A stretch of 64,000 bases of DNA from positions 1-64,000 of the forward strand of contig DKUU01000033.1 in assembly GCA_002490835.1 (NCBI GenBank), given 5' to 3'. Source of the DNA: Lachnospiraceae bacterium UBA7196 (GTDB taxonomy: Bacteria; Bacillota; Clostridia; Lachnospirales; Lachnospiraceae). Each line of letters starts with the position of its first letter. Within the stretch, counting starts at the first letter, position 1. Below the pieces are notes generated by a model. That model saw nothing but the letters and a program-made list of their open reading frames with translations. It had not been told where the DNA came from and did not search any database. Shown piece after piece: positions 33,105 through 42,196 of the stretch. A program made the translations under genes and the position numbers.

Positions 33105-34860
33105 AGACGACGAGGTCAGCGTGGAACGGAGCAAGGCGCAGACCTTAAAGCGCCTCTTTTCTTATCTGCTGGCCTACAAGTGGCAGATCGTTCTGGTGCT
33201 GCTCATTATGGGCTACGGCGTGGCGGTGAGTCTGGTGAATCCGCTGATCATGGAATCGGCGACAGATGATTATATCAGACAGGGCGATCTGCACGGGCTC
33301 TACCGCCTGCTCCTTTTCGCACTTTGCATAAACCTCTTTCTGGTGGTCACGGTGAAGCTGCGGATGTACATCATGGCGAAGGTCTGCAACAATATCCTGC
33401 TCACTATCAGACAGGAGCTTTACACACATATTCAGAAGCTGGATTTTGCCTTCTTTGACAGCAGGCCCACGGGAAAGATTCTTTCCCGTATCATCGGGGA
33501 TATCAATTCCCTAAAGGATGTGCTGTCGAACTTTGTGACCACGCTGATCCCGGATGCGCTGACGGTCGTTGCGGTGGTGGCGATCATGGTCGGGAAGAAT
33601 CCCAGACTTGCACTGGCTTCCCTGATGACGATCCCCTTCATGGCGGCGGGTATCCTTTTTATTCAGATCAAGGCGCATCCGCGCTGGCAGCTTTTTCGTA
33701 AAAAGTCCGCGAATTTGAATGCCTTCATCCACGAGGACATGGCGGGCATACGGATCATCCAGAGCTTTCATGCGCAGGAGGAGACGGAAGAGACGTTTGA
33801 CGAGCTGCTTAAGGAGCATCGGGAGAGTTTTGACCATGCGGTGCGCATGAGCGATGCCTTTGGGTCGGTGATCGATATTTCATGGGGGATCGGCTGTATT
33901 CTTCTTTATTTTACGGGAATCATTGTACTGGGGGTAGAAGATGTGAGTCTGGGGACCTTTATCGCCTTTGGGACCTACCTCAATATGTTCTGGCAGCCGA
34001 TTCACAATCTGAGTAATTTCTATAATCAGATCGTGACGAACATTGCGGGCGCGGAGCGCATCTTTGAGATTCTGGATACGCCGCCTGCGATCGCAGATGC
34101 GGAGGGCGTGACGGAGATGCCGCCGATTCGCGGGGAGGTGACCTTTGATAATGTGACCTTTTCCTATGATGATAAGGTCAAAGTGCTGGACGACGTGAGT
34201 TTTCGCATCAAAGAAGGGGAGACCATCGCACTGGTGGGGCCCACGGGGGCCGGCAAATCTACCATCGTCAATCTCATCAGCCGTTTCTACGACGTGCAGG
34301 AAGGTGTTGTGGCGGTGGACGGGCATGACGTTAAGAAAGTGTCGATCGAGAGCCTGCGCAGGCAGATGGGGATCATGACGCAGGATAACTTCCTGTTCTC
34401 CGGCACCATCCGCGAAAACATCCGCTACGGGAAGCTGGACGCGACGGAAGCAGAGATCGTGGCGGCGGCTAAGGCGGTCAACGCCCACGATTTTATTATG
34501 AAGCTGGAGAAGGGGTATGACACGGAACTGACGGAGCGCGGCGGCGGTCTTTCCATCGGGCAGAGGCAGCTTCTGGCCTTTGCGAGAACCATGGTCTCCG
34601 ATCCTAAGATTTTGATTCTGGACGAGGCGACTTCCAGTATCGACACGAAGACGGAGCTTCTGGTGCAGGAAGGAATCGAGCATCTGCTGGCGGGCCGGAC
34701 GTCCTTTGTCATTGCGCACAGGCTCTCCACCATCCAGAAAGCCGACCGCATTTTTGTGGTGGACGACGGCAGGATCATCGAGGAAGGAAATGCTGCAGAG
34801 CTGATGGAGAAGAAGGGCGTCTATTACCGGCTTTACATGGCGCAGTTTAACGCTTCCTAA
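33085..34860 (+). CDS. ABC exporter half-transporter, catalytic subunit of second heterodimer
   Basis: The protein has 591 residues from ATG 33085, chosen for GGGAGGTGAG just upstream. Six transmembrane helices precede a nucleotide-binding domain with Walker A GPTGAGKST, canonical Walker B ILILDEATSS, H-loop VIAHRLST and a degenerate LSIGQ signature. It complements the subunit encoded before it. The two exporter pairs of the window are paralogous in subunit order and motif pattern. Confidence 0.9.
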   Translation: MSFNSYKDDEVSVERSKAQTLKRLFSYLLAYKWQIVLVLLIMGYGVAVSLVNPLIMESATDDYIRQGDLHGLYRLLLFALCINLFLVVTVKLRMYIMAKVCNNILLTIRQELYTHIQKLDFAFFDSRPTGKILSRIIGDINSLKDVLSNFVTTLIPDALTVVAVVAIMVGKNPRLALASLMTIPFMAAGILFIQIKAHPRWQLFRKKSANLNAFIHEDMAGIRIIQSFHAQEETEETFDELLKEHRESFDHAVRMSDAFGSVIDISWGIGCILLYFTGIIVLGVEDVSLGTFIAFGTYLNMFWQPIHNLSNFYNQIVTNIAGAERIFEILDTPPAIADAEGVTEMPPIRGEVTFDNVTFSYDDKVKVLDDVSFRIKEGETIALVGPTGAGKSTIVNLISRFYDVQEGVVAVDGHDVKKVSIESLRRQMGIMTQDNFLFSGTIRENIRYGKLDATEAEIVAAAKAVNAHDFIMKLEKGYDTELTERGGGLSIGQRQLLAFARTMVSDPKILILDEATSSIDTKTELLVQEGIEHLLAGRTSFVIAHRLSTIQKADRIFVVDDGRIIEEGNAAELMEKKGVYYRLYMAQFNAS

Positions 34861-34908
34861 AGAGGCGGATGGCAGTAAAAAATAAAGCGCTTTATTTGGC
34901 TGTTTAGA

Positions 34909-34954
34909 TTGACATTGTGGAAAATTGCTTTATAATTTAAGTAAATTACTTAAA
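34909..34954 (+). promoter_or_regulatory. Consensus promoter and palindromic operator of the LacI-type regulator gene
   Basis: TTGACA (34909-34914), 16 bp, TATAAT (34931-34936). The perfect palindrome TTTAAGTAAATTACTTAAA (34936-34954) begins on the last base of the -10. The promoter sequence closely resembles that at 40852. Confidence 0.8.
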
Positions 34955-35074
34955 AATAAACTTGTTAATGCAGGAGCATTACAAATTTGATCGTATGGCG
35001 AAACTTTTTAAACAAAGTCTGTAAATTTTTAAGTTGCGCCGCCTGTCGCATGAATGCTCCGGAAGAGGGGGACT

Positions 35075-36106
35075 ATGGCGAAAACAGTCAGGATGGCGGA
35101 TATCGCAAAGGTCATGGGTGTGAGCACGGTGACAGTGTCAAAGGCGCTCTCGGATCAGAAGGGCGTCAGTGAGGAACTGCGCGTAAAGATTAAGCAGAAG
35201 GCCGAGGAGATGGGCTATCAGAGCGTATCTCTGCGCTATAAGGAGCGGACGCAGAACGCAGGTTACACTTTCGGCGTGATCGTGTCGGACCGGTTTCTGG
35301 CCAAGTATGAGTCGTTTTACTGGAATCTTTATCAGGAAGTAGCGACTGCCGCCGTGCAGAAGGGATGCTTTACGATGCTGGAAGTGCTGCAGGCGGAGGA
35401 TGAGGAACATCTTGTGATGCCGAAACTTCTCGGAGAGAAAAAGACGGAGGGGCTCATCATTATCGGCAGGCTGCAGCAGGCTTACCTTGACCGGCTGATC
35501 GGGCAGCTCGACATCCCCTTCATCCTGCTTGATTTTGCGGATCAGAACAGGGACTATGACGCGGTGATCTCCAACAGCTATTTCGGGATGTACCGGATGA
35601 CGAATTATCTGTTTGAGATGGGGCATACGAAGATTGCTTTTGTCGGTAATATCCATTATACGGATTCCATCACGGACCGGTATTTCGGCTATGTGAAATC
35701 TTTGAGTGAGCATGGCGAGGAAGTGCGCAGGGACTGGTTGTTATATGACAGGAATCCGAAGACCGGAAGGTCTGACAAGAATTTTGAGATCGAACTGCCT
35801 AAGGAAATGCCGACCGCTTTTGTCTGCAACAATGATGTGGCGGCGGCTATGCTCGTCAATAAATTGGAAGAGGCGGGCTATCATGTGCCGCAGGATATTT
35901 CCGTGGTCGGCTATGATAACTACCAGCCGCCGGGGCTGTGCGGCGTGCGCATCACTACCTACGAGGTGGATATGCCGGAGATGGCAAAGCAGGCGGTGAA
36001 GACCCTGATCCGCAAGGCGGCGGGAGAACATTACAAGCAGGGCGTGACCATCGTGGACGGTCGGATCGTCTATAAAGACAGCGTGAGAAGTAATTTCGAA
36101 AAGTAG
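35075..36106 (+). CDS. LacI-family transcriptional regulator
   Basis: The protein has 343 residues from ATG 35075; an in-frame ATG at 35054 is also possible. Residues about 1-60 form the LacI helix-turn-helix and hinge (VRMADIAKVMGVSTVTVSKALSDQKGVSEELR). The rest is a periplasmic-binding-protein-like effector domain (FILLDFADQNRDYDAVISN, GHTKIAFVGN, FVCNNDVAAAMLV, SVVGYDNY). It lies just upstream of the mannan/mannoside utilisation genes and probably represses them until a sugar is present. The palindrome over its own promoter suggests autoregulation. Confidence 0.88.
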   Translation: MAKTVRMADIAKVMGVSTVTVSKALSDQKGVSEELRVKIKQKAEEMGYQSVSLRYKERTQNAGYTFGVIVSDRFLAKYESFYWNLYQEVATAAVQKGCFTMLEVLQAEDEEHLVMPKLLGEKKTEGLIIIGRLQQAYLDRLIGQLDIPFILLDFADQNRDYDAVISNSYFGMYRMTNYLFEMGHTKIAFVGNIHYTDSITDRYFGYVKSLSEHGEEVRRDWLLYDRNPKTGRSDKNFEIELPKEMPTAFVCNNDVAAAMLVNKLEEAGYHVPQDISVVGYDNYQPPGLCGVRITTYEVDMPEMAKQAVKTLIRKAAGEHYKQGVTIVDGRIVYKDSVRSNFEK

Positions 36107-36110
36107 AATG

Positions 36111-36142
36111 AGAGAGGCGCATCAGCTTTGATGCGCCTCTCT
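36111..36142. terminator. Strong hairpin between convergent LacI-type and AraC-type genes
   Basis: AGAGAGGCGCATCA (36111-36124) pairs perfectly with TGATGCGCCTCTCT (36129-36142). It has no T tract; it includes the end of the AraC-type coding region and probably ends both transcripts. Confidence 0.55.
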
Positions 36143-37027
36143 GTATGCCTGCGGCGTAGCGCCGTATTCTTTTTTGAAGAGATTGATAAAGTGGTTGGTG
36201 CTTTCGTAGCCGACGGCAAGAGCAATCTCATGGATCTTTTTGTCGCTGGAAAAGAGGAGGTTTTCCGCTGCTTCCAGTCTTTTTTTATTTTGGTATTTCA
36301 AGGGCGGGATGCCAAAGGCGGCGGAAAAGCTGCGACAGATATGATATTTGCTCATATGATATTGCTTTTCCAGCGCATCCAGCCGCAGAGGTTCCCCGTA
36401 AAAGTGGTCGATATGGCGCCTGATCTCCAGCAGATAGGGCGCTGTTTCATTTTCTTCCCGGTCTGCGGGAAGCATATCCGTAAACAGTTCCGTCATCACG
36501 GCGGTGATAAATCCCGCGTCTTTCAGCTTATTTTGCAGCGTCCCGCCGGCGCTTCCGTTAAGAAGCTGCCGTATGTTTCTGAGGATGGGAGCATGCGGCT
36601 TTAGCTTTGTCAGCAGAAAAGTATCGAAAGAAATCAGCGATTCATAACCGGTAAAAAAATCCCCATGGAGACAAAAAACGATATAGCGCCACGGCAGAGC
36701 TTGCGCGCGCAGGGAAAAGGGTGTATTGCGGCAGTCCAGATAGAGGAGGTTTCCTGCCTGCAGCGCATGATCTTCACTGCGGATATGAAGACGGCCTTCG
36801 CCTTCTTTCATATAGAAGAGCATGCGGCAGTTAAGCGGCTTGTAAGAAAGGGTAAGGTCCGATGCAATCTCTACACTGCCGCCGCTCAGTACAGTAGGCA
36901 GTATTTGGGCGGCGGCTTCGCATGGCTCGTAAAAAACGCCTGCAAAATAAGTGCTTTCGGGAAGAAATTCCGTAAAAGTGCCCGCCTGCAGTGTCAGAGC
37001 ATTTTGATAAGAGAGAAGGAAGGACAT
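36122..37027 (-). CDS. AraC-family transcriptional regulator
   Basis: The protein has 301 residues. The N-terminal half is a cupin-like sensing domain (CRMLFYMKEGEGRLHI, then a DHALQAGNLLYLDC segment). Residues about 200-298 contain the two AraC helix-turn-helix motifs (LDALEKQYHMSKYHICRSFSAAFG and IHEIALAVGYESTNHFINLFKKEYG), with the usual TPQAYR ending. It is divergent from the sugar-binding protein gene at 37315, with a shared 287-bp intergenic region, and is a likely activator of the importer genes in response to a sugar. Confidence 0.88.
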   Translation of the reverse strand: MSFLLSYQNALTLQAGTFTEFLPESTYFAGVFYEPCEAAAQILPTVLSGGSVEIASDLTLSYKPLNCRMLFYMKEGEGRLHIRSEDHALQAGNLLYLDCRNTPFSLRAQALPWRYIVFCLHGDFFTGYESLISFDTFLLTKLKPHAPILRNIRQLLNGSAGGTLQNKLKDAGFITAVMTELFTDMLPADREENETAPYLLEIRRHIDHFYGEPLRLDALEKQYHMSKYHICRSFSAAFGIPPLKYQNKKRLEAAENLLFSSDKKIHEIALAVGYESTNHFINLFKKEYGATPQAYREAHQS

Positions 37028-37040
37028 AAATCTACCCTTT

Positions 37041-37281
37041 CTAATTGGTTAATAGTTAGCCTGATAAATACTTTTGCTATTAGTTTAATATAAAGCAAAT
37101 AGATTAATCCATTGTCAAAACAACCAAAATATTAAGAGAAAAATTGTATAAATTATGGAATATCGTAAATATAGCAACAATATTACATAAAAAGCAAAAA
37201 TGAATGATGATTAAAAAATTAAGTTGAATATACTTATGGTAAAGCTAATAAATTAATTTACATTTTCAACTAATTCGTTAG
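37041..37281. promoter_or_regulatory. Divergent control region with repeated CTAATT-GTTA operator-like word
   Basis: CTAATTGGTTAA (37041-37052) near the AraC-type gene and CTAATTCGTTAG (37270-37281) near the importer gene agree at 10 of 12 positions. A possible importer promoter is TTGAAT (37224-37229), 16 bp, TAATAA (37246-37251). The region is very AT-rich and holds no gene. Confidence 0.4.
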
Positions 37282-37314
37282 CGGAACATAAATCATCAAA
37301 GGAGGATATCTATT

Positions 37315-38778
37315 ATGAAACGCAAAAAAGTTTTAGCGGTAACTTTAGCGGCGGCAATGACATTGTCACTGGCAGCCTGCGGCGACAGTCAGGAGACACC
37401 TGCACCCGCAGAGCCGGCAGCGCCTGCAGCAGAGGAAGCGGCACCCGCAGACAGCGGCGACGCGGCAGAGGAAGAAACGCCGGCGGCGGAGGCGGACACA
37501 GCTACGACGGGAGTGCCTTCCTATTCACAGGTAAAGGTGGGCGAGGATTACACGAATCTCACAGCTACGATCAAATGGCTCCATCATAAGACGGACCGCG
37601 CGGAAGACGGGACGATCGATCAGATGATCGCCGACTTTAACGCGGTTTATCCGAACATTGCCGTGGAGGCGGAAGCGATCACGGATTACGCGGAGGATTC
37701 GCTGCTTCGTCTTTCCAGCGGTGACTGGGGCGATATCATGTTTATTCCGGCAGTAGATAAGTCTGAGCTGCAAAACTACTTTATGCCGATCGATACGCTG
37801 GAGAATCTCTCCAATGAGATCAATTTTGCAAATATCTGGGAATTTGGCGGGCAGTCTTACGGCGTACCCTATATGGCGAACGCGCAGGGCGTTCTTTATA
37901 ACAAGGCGGTATTTGAGGCGGCAGGCATCACGACGCTTCCCAAGACGCCGACTGAGTTTATCGACGCGCTGCAGAAGATCAGCGATAACACGGACGCGAT
38001 CCCGCTGTATACAAACTATGCGGCAGGCTGGACCATGGGTGCATGGGACGCTTATATCGGTGTGGTGTCTAACGGCGACAATACTTATATGAATCAGAAG
38101 TTCGTACATACGGCGGAACCTTTTAAGGATCCCGGAGACGGCACGGGTATCTACAACCTGTATAAGATTCTTTACGATGCGGTAGACAAGGGCCTGATCG
38201 AGGACGATTATACCACGACCGACTGGGAAGGCTGTAAGGGTATGCTCAACAGAGGCGAGATCGGGACGATGGTACTTGGCTCCTGGGCGTATGCGCAGAT
38301 GGTAGAAGCGGGCGATCACGGCGAGGATGTCGGTTATATGCCTTTCCCGATGAGTGTCGGCGGCACGCAGTATGCGCTGGCAGGCGGCGACTACAGCTAC
38401 GGAATCAATGTCAATTCTTCCGATGAGAACAAGACGGCGGCTATGGTATTTATTAAGTGGATGACCGAGGAGTCCGGCTGGTGCTTCAACGAGGGCGGCT
38501 ACACGGTGAAAAAGGGCGGTCAGAATCCTGATATGTACGCAGCATTTGACGGCGCGACCATCATGAGCGACGAGCCTTCGATCGCAGGCGAGGAGACCTA
38601 CTTGAATGATATGAATGCTGAGTCGGAGCTTTCTTTCAACGCAGGCGGCAATACCAAGGTGCAGAGAGTCGTTGAGGCGGCTGCTACGGGTGCGGAGACC
38701 TATGACGATATCATGTCTGACTGGACTGAAGCGTGGAATGCGGCGCAGGAAGAACTGGGCATTGCAGTCACAAACTAA
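37315..38778 (+). CDS. Sugar ABC transporter substrate-binding lipoprotein
   Basis: The protein has 487 residues with start ATG 37315 behind AAAGGAGG. It has a lipoprotein signal peptide with lipobox LAAC (Cys about 22) and a long Ala/Pro/Glu-rich linker to about residue 65. The remainder is an extracellular solute-binding family 1 fold (TATIKWLHHKTDRAEDG, GDWGDIMFIP, YGVPYMANAQGVLYNKAVFEAAG, MLNRGEIGTMVLGSWAYAQM). With the two permeases it makes an importer; the downstream cellobiose epimerase and GH130 phosphorylases point to beta-mannooligosaccharides as ligand (inference). An ATPase subunit is not encoded here and is probably shared (MsmK-type). Confidence 0.9.
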   Translation: MKRKKVLAVTLAAAMTLSLAACGDSQETPAPAEPAAPAAEEAAPADSGDAAEEETPAAEADTATTGVPSYSQVKVGEDYTNLTATIKWLHHKTDRAEDGTIDQMIADFNAVYPNIAVEAEAITDYAEDSLLRLSSGDWGDIMFIPAVDKSELQNYFMPIDTLENLSNEINFANIWEFGGQSYGVPYMANAQGVLYNKAVFEAAGITTLPKTPTEFIDALQKISDNTDAIPLYTNYAAGWTMGAWDAYIGVVSNGDNTYMNQKFVHTAEPFKDPGDGTGIYNLYKILYDAVDKGLIEDDYTTTDWEGCKGMLNRGEIGTMVLGSWAYAQMVEAGDHGEDVGYMPFPMSVGGTQYALAGGDYSYGINVNSSDENKTAAMVFIKWMTEESGWCFNEGGYTVKKGGQNPDMYAAFDGATIMSDEPSIAGEETYLNDMNAESELSFNAGGNTKVQRVVEAAATGAETYDDIMSDWTEAWNAAQEELGIAVTN

Positions 38779-38802
38779 ACGTTTCAGGGAAATGAATAGG
38801 GA

Positions 38803-38824
38803 GAGGTCTCCGCGCGGAGACCTC
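38803..38824 (+). other. Perfect GC-rich hairpin between binding-protein and permease genes
   Basis: GAGGTCTC (38803-38810) pairs with GAGACCTC (38817-38824) around CGCGCG, itself self-complementary. There is no T run. In many importer operons such a stem stabilises the upstream mRNA so that the binding protein exceeds the permeases. Confidence 0.65.
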
Positions 38825-38869
38825 CTCTTGTTATCGAAAGCTGTATCGTGGTGATTGGAGGGAGAGTGC

Positions 38870-39874
38870 ATGGCGTCAGAGAGGACGATGGTCAAACCGC
38901 AGAAGAGAAGCTTTGGAGAGTGGGCGGCGAGCAGGGACGGACAGAAGGTGTTTGTGATGACCCTTTTCATGATCGTACCCCTGCTGCTGCTCTTTGTCTT
39001 TACCTATCTGCCTTTTGCGGAGATGTTTGGATTCAGTTTCTACAATATGAAATATCTCGGAGCGAGAAAATTTGTCGGTCTGAAAAATTATATCAAAGTA
39101 TTCGAAAGAGACGACTGCTTCGGCGCGCTGAAGCTCAGTCTGTATTATATGGCGGGATCGGTGGTACAGTTGGTACTTTCCCTGTATCTGGCGACGATGC
39201 TCAGTTTTAAGGTAAAGGGCGGTAATATTTTTAAAGGATTTATGTTCTTTCCTTATTTAATAAACGGAATTGCTATTGGTTTTATTTTTAAGTTCTTTTA
39301 TACCAGAGGTTTCGTGTTTGACACCGTACTGCAGTGGTGCGGCTTTGAACTGGAAAACCTGCCCTATTGGCTGAAGGATCAGAGTATCAATAACATATCG
39401 CTGGTGGGGACTTCGGTGTGGCGTTATTTCGGACAGAATATGGTGCTGTTCATCGGCGCGATCATGTCCGTGGACGCGGAGCTGTACGAGGCGGCGATGC
39501 TCGATGGGGCCAATCGCTTCCATCAGTTTAAGTACATCATCCTGCCCAGCATCAAGACCATTATCACCCTGAATGTGATCCTGTCGATCACCGGATCTTT
39601 GAGCGCATTTGAGCCGCCCTATGTCATCACTTCCGGCGCAAACGGTACGGGCACGTATTTCGTGATCATGCACGAGATCGCGCATACGCAGCAAAAGGTG
39701 GGGCTGGCGTCGGCGATGGCTGTCATCCTGCTGCTGATCATTTTTGTGGCGACGATCCTGCAGAAGCTTTTCTTTAAGTATGTGTTTAAGAACGCGGAAG
39801 ACGAGGACAAAAACGCGGCGGCAAAACGGGAAAAAAAGCTGGCGAAATTAGCGGCTGGAAAGGCGGGAAAATAG
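38870..39874 (+). CDS. Sugar ABC transporter permease (MalF type)
   Basis: The protein has 334 residues from ATG 38870, chosen because GGAGGGAGAG precedes it. Six transmembrane helices are evident, beginning with VFVMTLFMIVPLLLLFVFTYL. The EAA loop reads YEAAMLDGANRFHQFKYIILPSI, matching the EAA-x3-G-x9-I-x-LP coupling-helix motif. It pairs with the next gene (no gap) to form the membrane channel of the importer. The C-terminal tail is highly charged and extends beyond typical MalF-type proteins. Confidence 0.9.
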   Translation: MASERTMVKPQKRSFGEWAASRDGQKVFVMTLFMIVPLLLLFVFTYLPFAEMFGFSFYNMKYLGARKFVGLKNYIKVFERDDCFGALKLSLYYMAGSVVQLVLSLYLATMLSFKVKGGNIFKGFMFFPYLINGIAIGFIFKFFYTRGFVFDTVLQWCGFELENLPYWLKDQSINNISLVGTSVWRYFGQNMVLFIGAIMSVDAELYEAAMLDGANRFHQFKYIILPSIKTIITLNVILSITGSLSAFEPPYVITSGANGTGTYFVIMHEIAHTQQKVGLASAMAVILLLIIFVATILQKLFFKYVFKNAEDEDKNAAAKREKKLAKLAAGKAGK

Positions 39875-40723
39875 ATGACGCAATTACAGAAGTTTGGGAA
39901 ATATGCAATTGTTTTCTTAAAGTATTTTTCTCTGGTATTCTTTTCCTTTGTGGCGATCCTGCCGGTGGTATCCTGTGTGATCACGGCCTTTAAGACGGAG
40001 ACGGAATATCAGAATACAAATGTGATGACGCTGCCGGAAAGCTGGCTGAATATCAGTAATTTCGTGCAGTCGTTCCAGAAGGCGAATATGGCGAAGGCGT
40101 TTCTCAATTCCTTTATCATTCTGGTGAGCGTGCTGGTGATCTCCGTTTTTATCGGGACGCAGCTTGCCTATGTATTGAACCGGTTTAAGTTTCCGGGGAA
40201 TACGCTGATCAGGAACCTTTTCCTGTTTGCGACCCTGCTGCCCGGCGTGGCGATGCAGGTGTCTGTATATGAGATCATGACGAACCTGCATTTCATCAAT
40301 ACTTTGCACGGCTATATCATCATGATGTGCGGGACGGACGTGATATCCATCTACATCTACATCCAGTTTTTTGAGAATATACCGATATCGCTGGATGAAT
40401 CGGGGGTCATGGATGGAGCGTCCTACTTCACCATCTTTTACAGGATCCTGATGCCGCTGTTAAAGCCGGCGATCGTCACGTCCTGCATTTTAAAGGGAGT
40501 GGGCACTTACAATGAGTACTATGCGGCCAATCTGTATCTGCAGGATAAGAAAAAGTGGCCGACGGTGGCGACATCCCTTTATACCTTCGTGGGTCCTTTG
40601 GGAAGCAAGTATAATCTGATCTGCGCGGGCGTGATCATCTCGCTGCTGCCGGCGCTGATCATCTTCATCCTTTTCCAGAAGCAGATTTACAGCGGGCTTA
40701 CCGCCGGCTCCGTTAAAGGCTGA
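39875..40723 (+). CDS. Sugar ABC transporter permease (MalG type)
   Basis: The protein has 282 residues; its ATG directly follows the preceding TAG. Six transmembrane helices start with FLKYFSLVFFSFVAILPVVSCVIT. The coupling motif is DESGVMDGASYFTIFYRILMPLL, with the first Ala of EAA replaced. The C-terminus ends FQKQIYSGLTAGSVKG, typical for MalG-type permeases. The stop TGA (40721-40723) is the first three bases of hairpin A of a class I element. Confidence 0.9.
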   Translation: MTQLQKFGKYAIVFLKYFSLVFFSFVAILPVVSCVITAFKTETEYQNTNVMTLPESWLNISNFVQSFQKANMAKAFLNSFIILVSVLVISVFIGTQLAYVLNRFKFPGNTLIRNLFLFATLLPGVAMQVSVYEIMTNLHFINTLHGYIIMMCGTDVISIYIYIQFFENIPISLDESGVMDGASYFTIFYRILMPLLKPAIVTSCILKGVGTYNEYYAANLYLQDKKKWPTVATSLYTFVGPLGSKYNLICAGVIISLLPALIIFILFQKQIYSGLTAGSVKG

Positions 40724-40772
40724 AGTAAATTCCTGCGGAATTAACTTCACGAGCGCTGCTTCGCAGGCTCGG
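40721..40772. repeat. Class I intergenic element, copy e, starting at the permease stop codon
   Basis: Hairpin A: TGAAGTAAATTCC (40721-40733) with GGAATTAACTTCA (40737-40749), one mismatch, including the stop codon. Hairpin B: CGAGC (40750-40754), bulged G, CTGC, TTC loop, GCAG, GCTCG (40767-40771), G. Confidence 0.87.
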
Positions 40773-40851
40773 CATTCTCTGCGCTTGTATAGTGAAAAGT
40801 CACAAAAAATAGGCTGTATTTAAGTCAAGATGCCGTTTTTTGAAATTTAGG

Positions 40852-40879
40852 TTGACATTAGGAAAATTTACCTTATAAT
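40852..40879 (+). promoter_or_regulatory. Consensus promoter of the epimerase-phosphorylase operon
   Basis: TTGACA (40852-40857), 16 bp, TATAAT (40874-40879), followed by TTAATTAACAGTTAAGTTA, a loose inverted repeat at the transcription start. It is strikingly similar to the promoter of the LacI-type gene (34909). Confidence 0.8.
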
Positions 40880-40998
40880 TTAATTAACAGTTAAGTTATT
40901 TCGCTCGTTTTAAGCTAAATATTAGGCTGGAAACGGGCGAAATTGTTGCAAAAAAAGTTGTTTTCAAATAAAAAAGGCAGAGGAATAGGAGAAGGATC

Positions 40999-42168
40999 AT
41001 GATGGTGGAAGAGGTCAAAAAGCATTTGACGGACGGGATCATCCCGTTTTGGAAGAAGCTGCGGGACGAACAGTACGGCGGTTATTTCGGTTACATGGAT
41101 CACGATTTGCAGGTCGATGAGAAGGCGGTGAAGGGTTGTATCTTAAACAGCCGCATCACTTGGTTTTTTGCGAATGCTTACCTGACGTTAGGGGACGAGT
41201 CTTTGCTGGCGGAGGCCCGGCACGGTTATGAATTTATGCAAAAGTACTGCGTGGATCATGAGAAGGGCGGCGTTTACTGGTCGGTGGCATACGACGGCAC
41301 GCCGGAAGATACCACGAAGCATACTTACAATCAGGCTTTTTCCATCTATGCCCTTGCTTCCTATTACGATGCGTCGAAGGATGAGGGCGCTTTGAAGCTG
41401 GCAATGGAACTTTTTCACATCATTGAAGAGCGCTGCATGGATGAGATCGGCTACAAGGAAGCCTTCGACAGGGAGTTTCGGGAGATCGAGAACGATAAGC
41501 TTTCCGAGAACGGGGTAATCGCGGACAAAACCATGAATACTCTGCTCCATGTGTTCGAGGCTTATACGGAACTGTACCGCGTGGGCGGCGACGCGGCTGT
41601 GAAAGAGAGACTGTTCTGGATCTTGGACACCTTTGCGGAGAAAATCTACAATCCCGCTCTGCACAGGCAGGAAGTGTTCTTTGACAGGGAAATGAACTCC
41701 ATCATCGACCTGCATTCCTACGGCCACGATATTGAAACTGCATGGCTGATCAGGCGCGGGACCGATGTGTTGGGAGATAAAACATACGGGGAAAAGATGC
41801 TGCCGATCATTCTTGACTTAACCGGTCAAGTGTATCGGACGGCCTTTGACGGCCGCTCACTCGCCAACGAGTGCGAGAAGGGCGTGGTGGATGAGACCCG
41901 TGTCTGGTGGGTGCAGGCGGAGACGCTGATCGGCCTGTTGAACGGGTATCAGCTTGCGCCGGAGCATAAGGAGTATCTGGAAGGGGCGAGAGCCGAGTGG
42001 GCGTTTATTAAGGACTATGTGATCGACAAGCGGCCCGGTTCCGAGTGGTTCCATGATGTGAATAAGGAGGGCGAGCCGATGTGTGACGAGCCGATCGTGG
42101 AGCCGTGGAAGTGTCCTTATCATAACGGGAGGATGTGTCTGGAAGTTATTAGGAGAGGAATTGACTGA
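40999..42168 (+). CDS. Cellobiose 2-epimerase-type (AGE family) sugar epimerase
   Basis: The protein has 389 residues with start ATG 40999 (or 41002), behind GGAGAAGG. It is a GlcNAc 2-epimerase family (alpha/alpha)6 barrel: ITWFFANAYLTLGDE, TTKHTYNQAFSIYALASYYDAS, NTLLHVFEAYTELY, LHSYGHDIETAWLI and ETRVWWVQAETLIGL, the last two carrying the conserved catalytic-type His/Glu residues. Placed before two GH130 phosphorylases, it most likely converts beta-1,4-mannobiose to mannosyl-glucose (EC 5.1.3.11 activity), as in the Ruminococcus and Roseburia mannan pathways. It acts in the cytoplasm. Confidence 0.88.
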   Translation: MMVEEVKKHLTDGIIPFWKKLRDEQYGGYFGYMDHDLQVDEKAVKGCILNSRITWFFANAYLTLGDESLLAEARHGYEFMQKYCVDHEKGGVYWSVAYDGTPEDTTKHTYNQAFSIYALASYYDASKDEGALKLAMELFHIIEERCMDEIGYKEAFDREFREIENDKLSENGVIADKTMNTLLHVFEAYTELYRVGGDAAVKERLFWILDTFAEKIYNPALHRQEVFFDREMNSIIDLHSYGHDIETAWLIRRGTDVLGDKTYGEKMLPIILDLTGQVYRTAFDGRSLANECEKGVVDETRVWWVQAETLIGLLNGYQLAPEHKEYLEGARAEWAFIKDYVIDKRPGSEWFHDVNKEGEPMCDEPIVEPWKCPYHNGRMCLEVIRRGID

Positions 42169-42196
42169 ATGAGTCGATAAAGGAGGGTAAGCTAAA

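Noticed and set aside
37525..38970. 481-codon open frame on the minus strand
   Set aside because: It is antisense to the solute-binding protein gene; it arises from codon bias of a GC-rich gene and has no ribosome site or recognisable domain.
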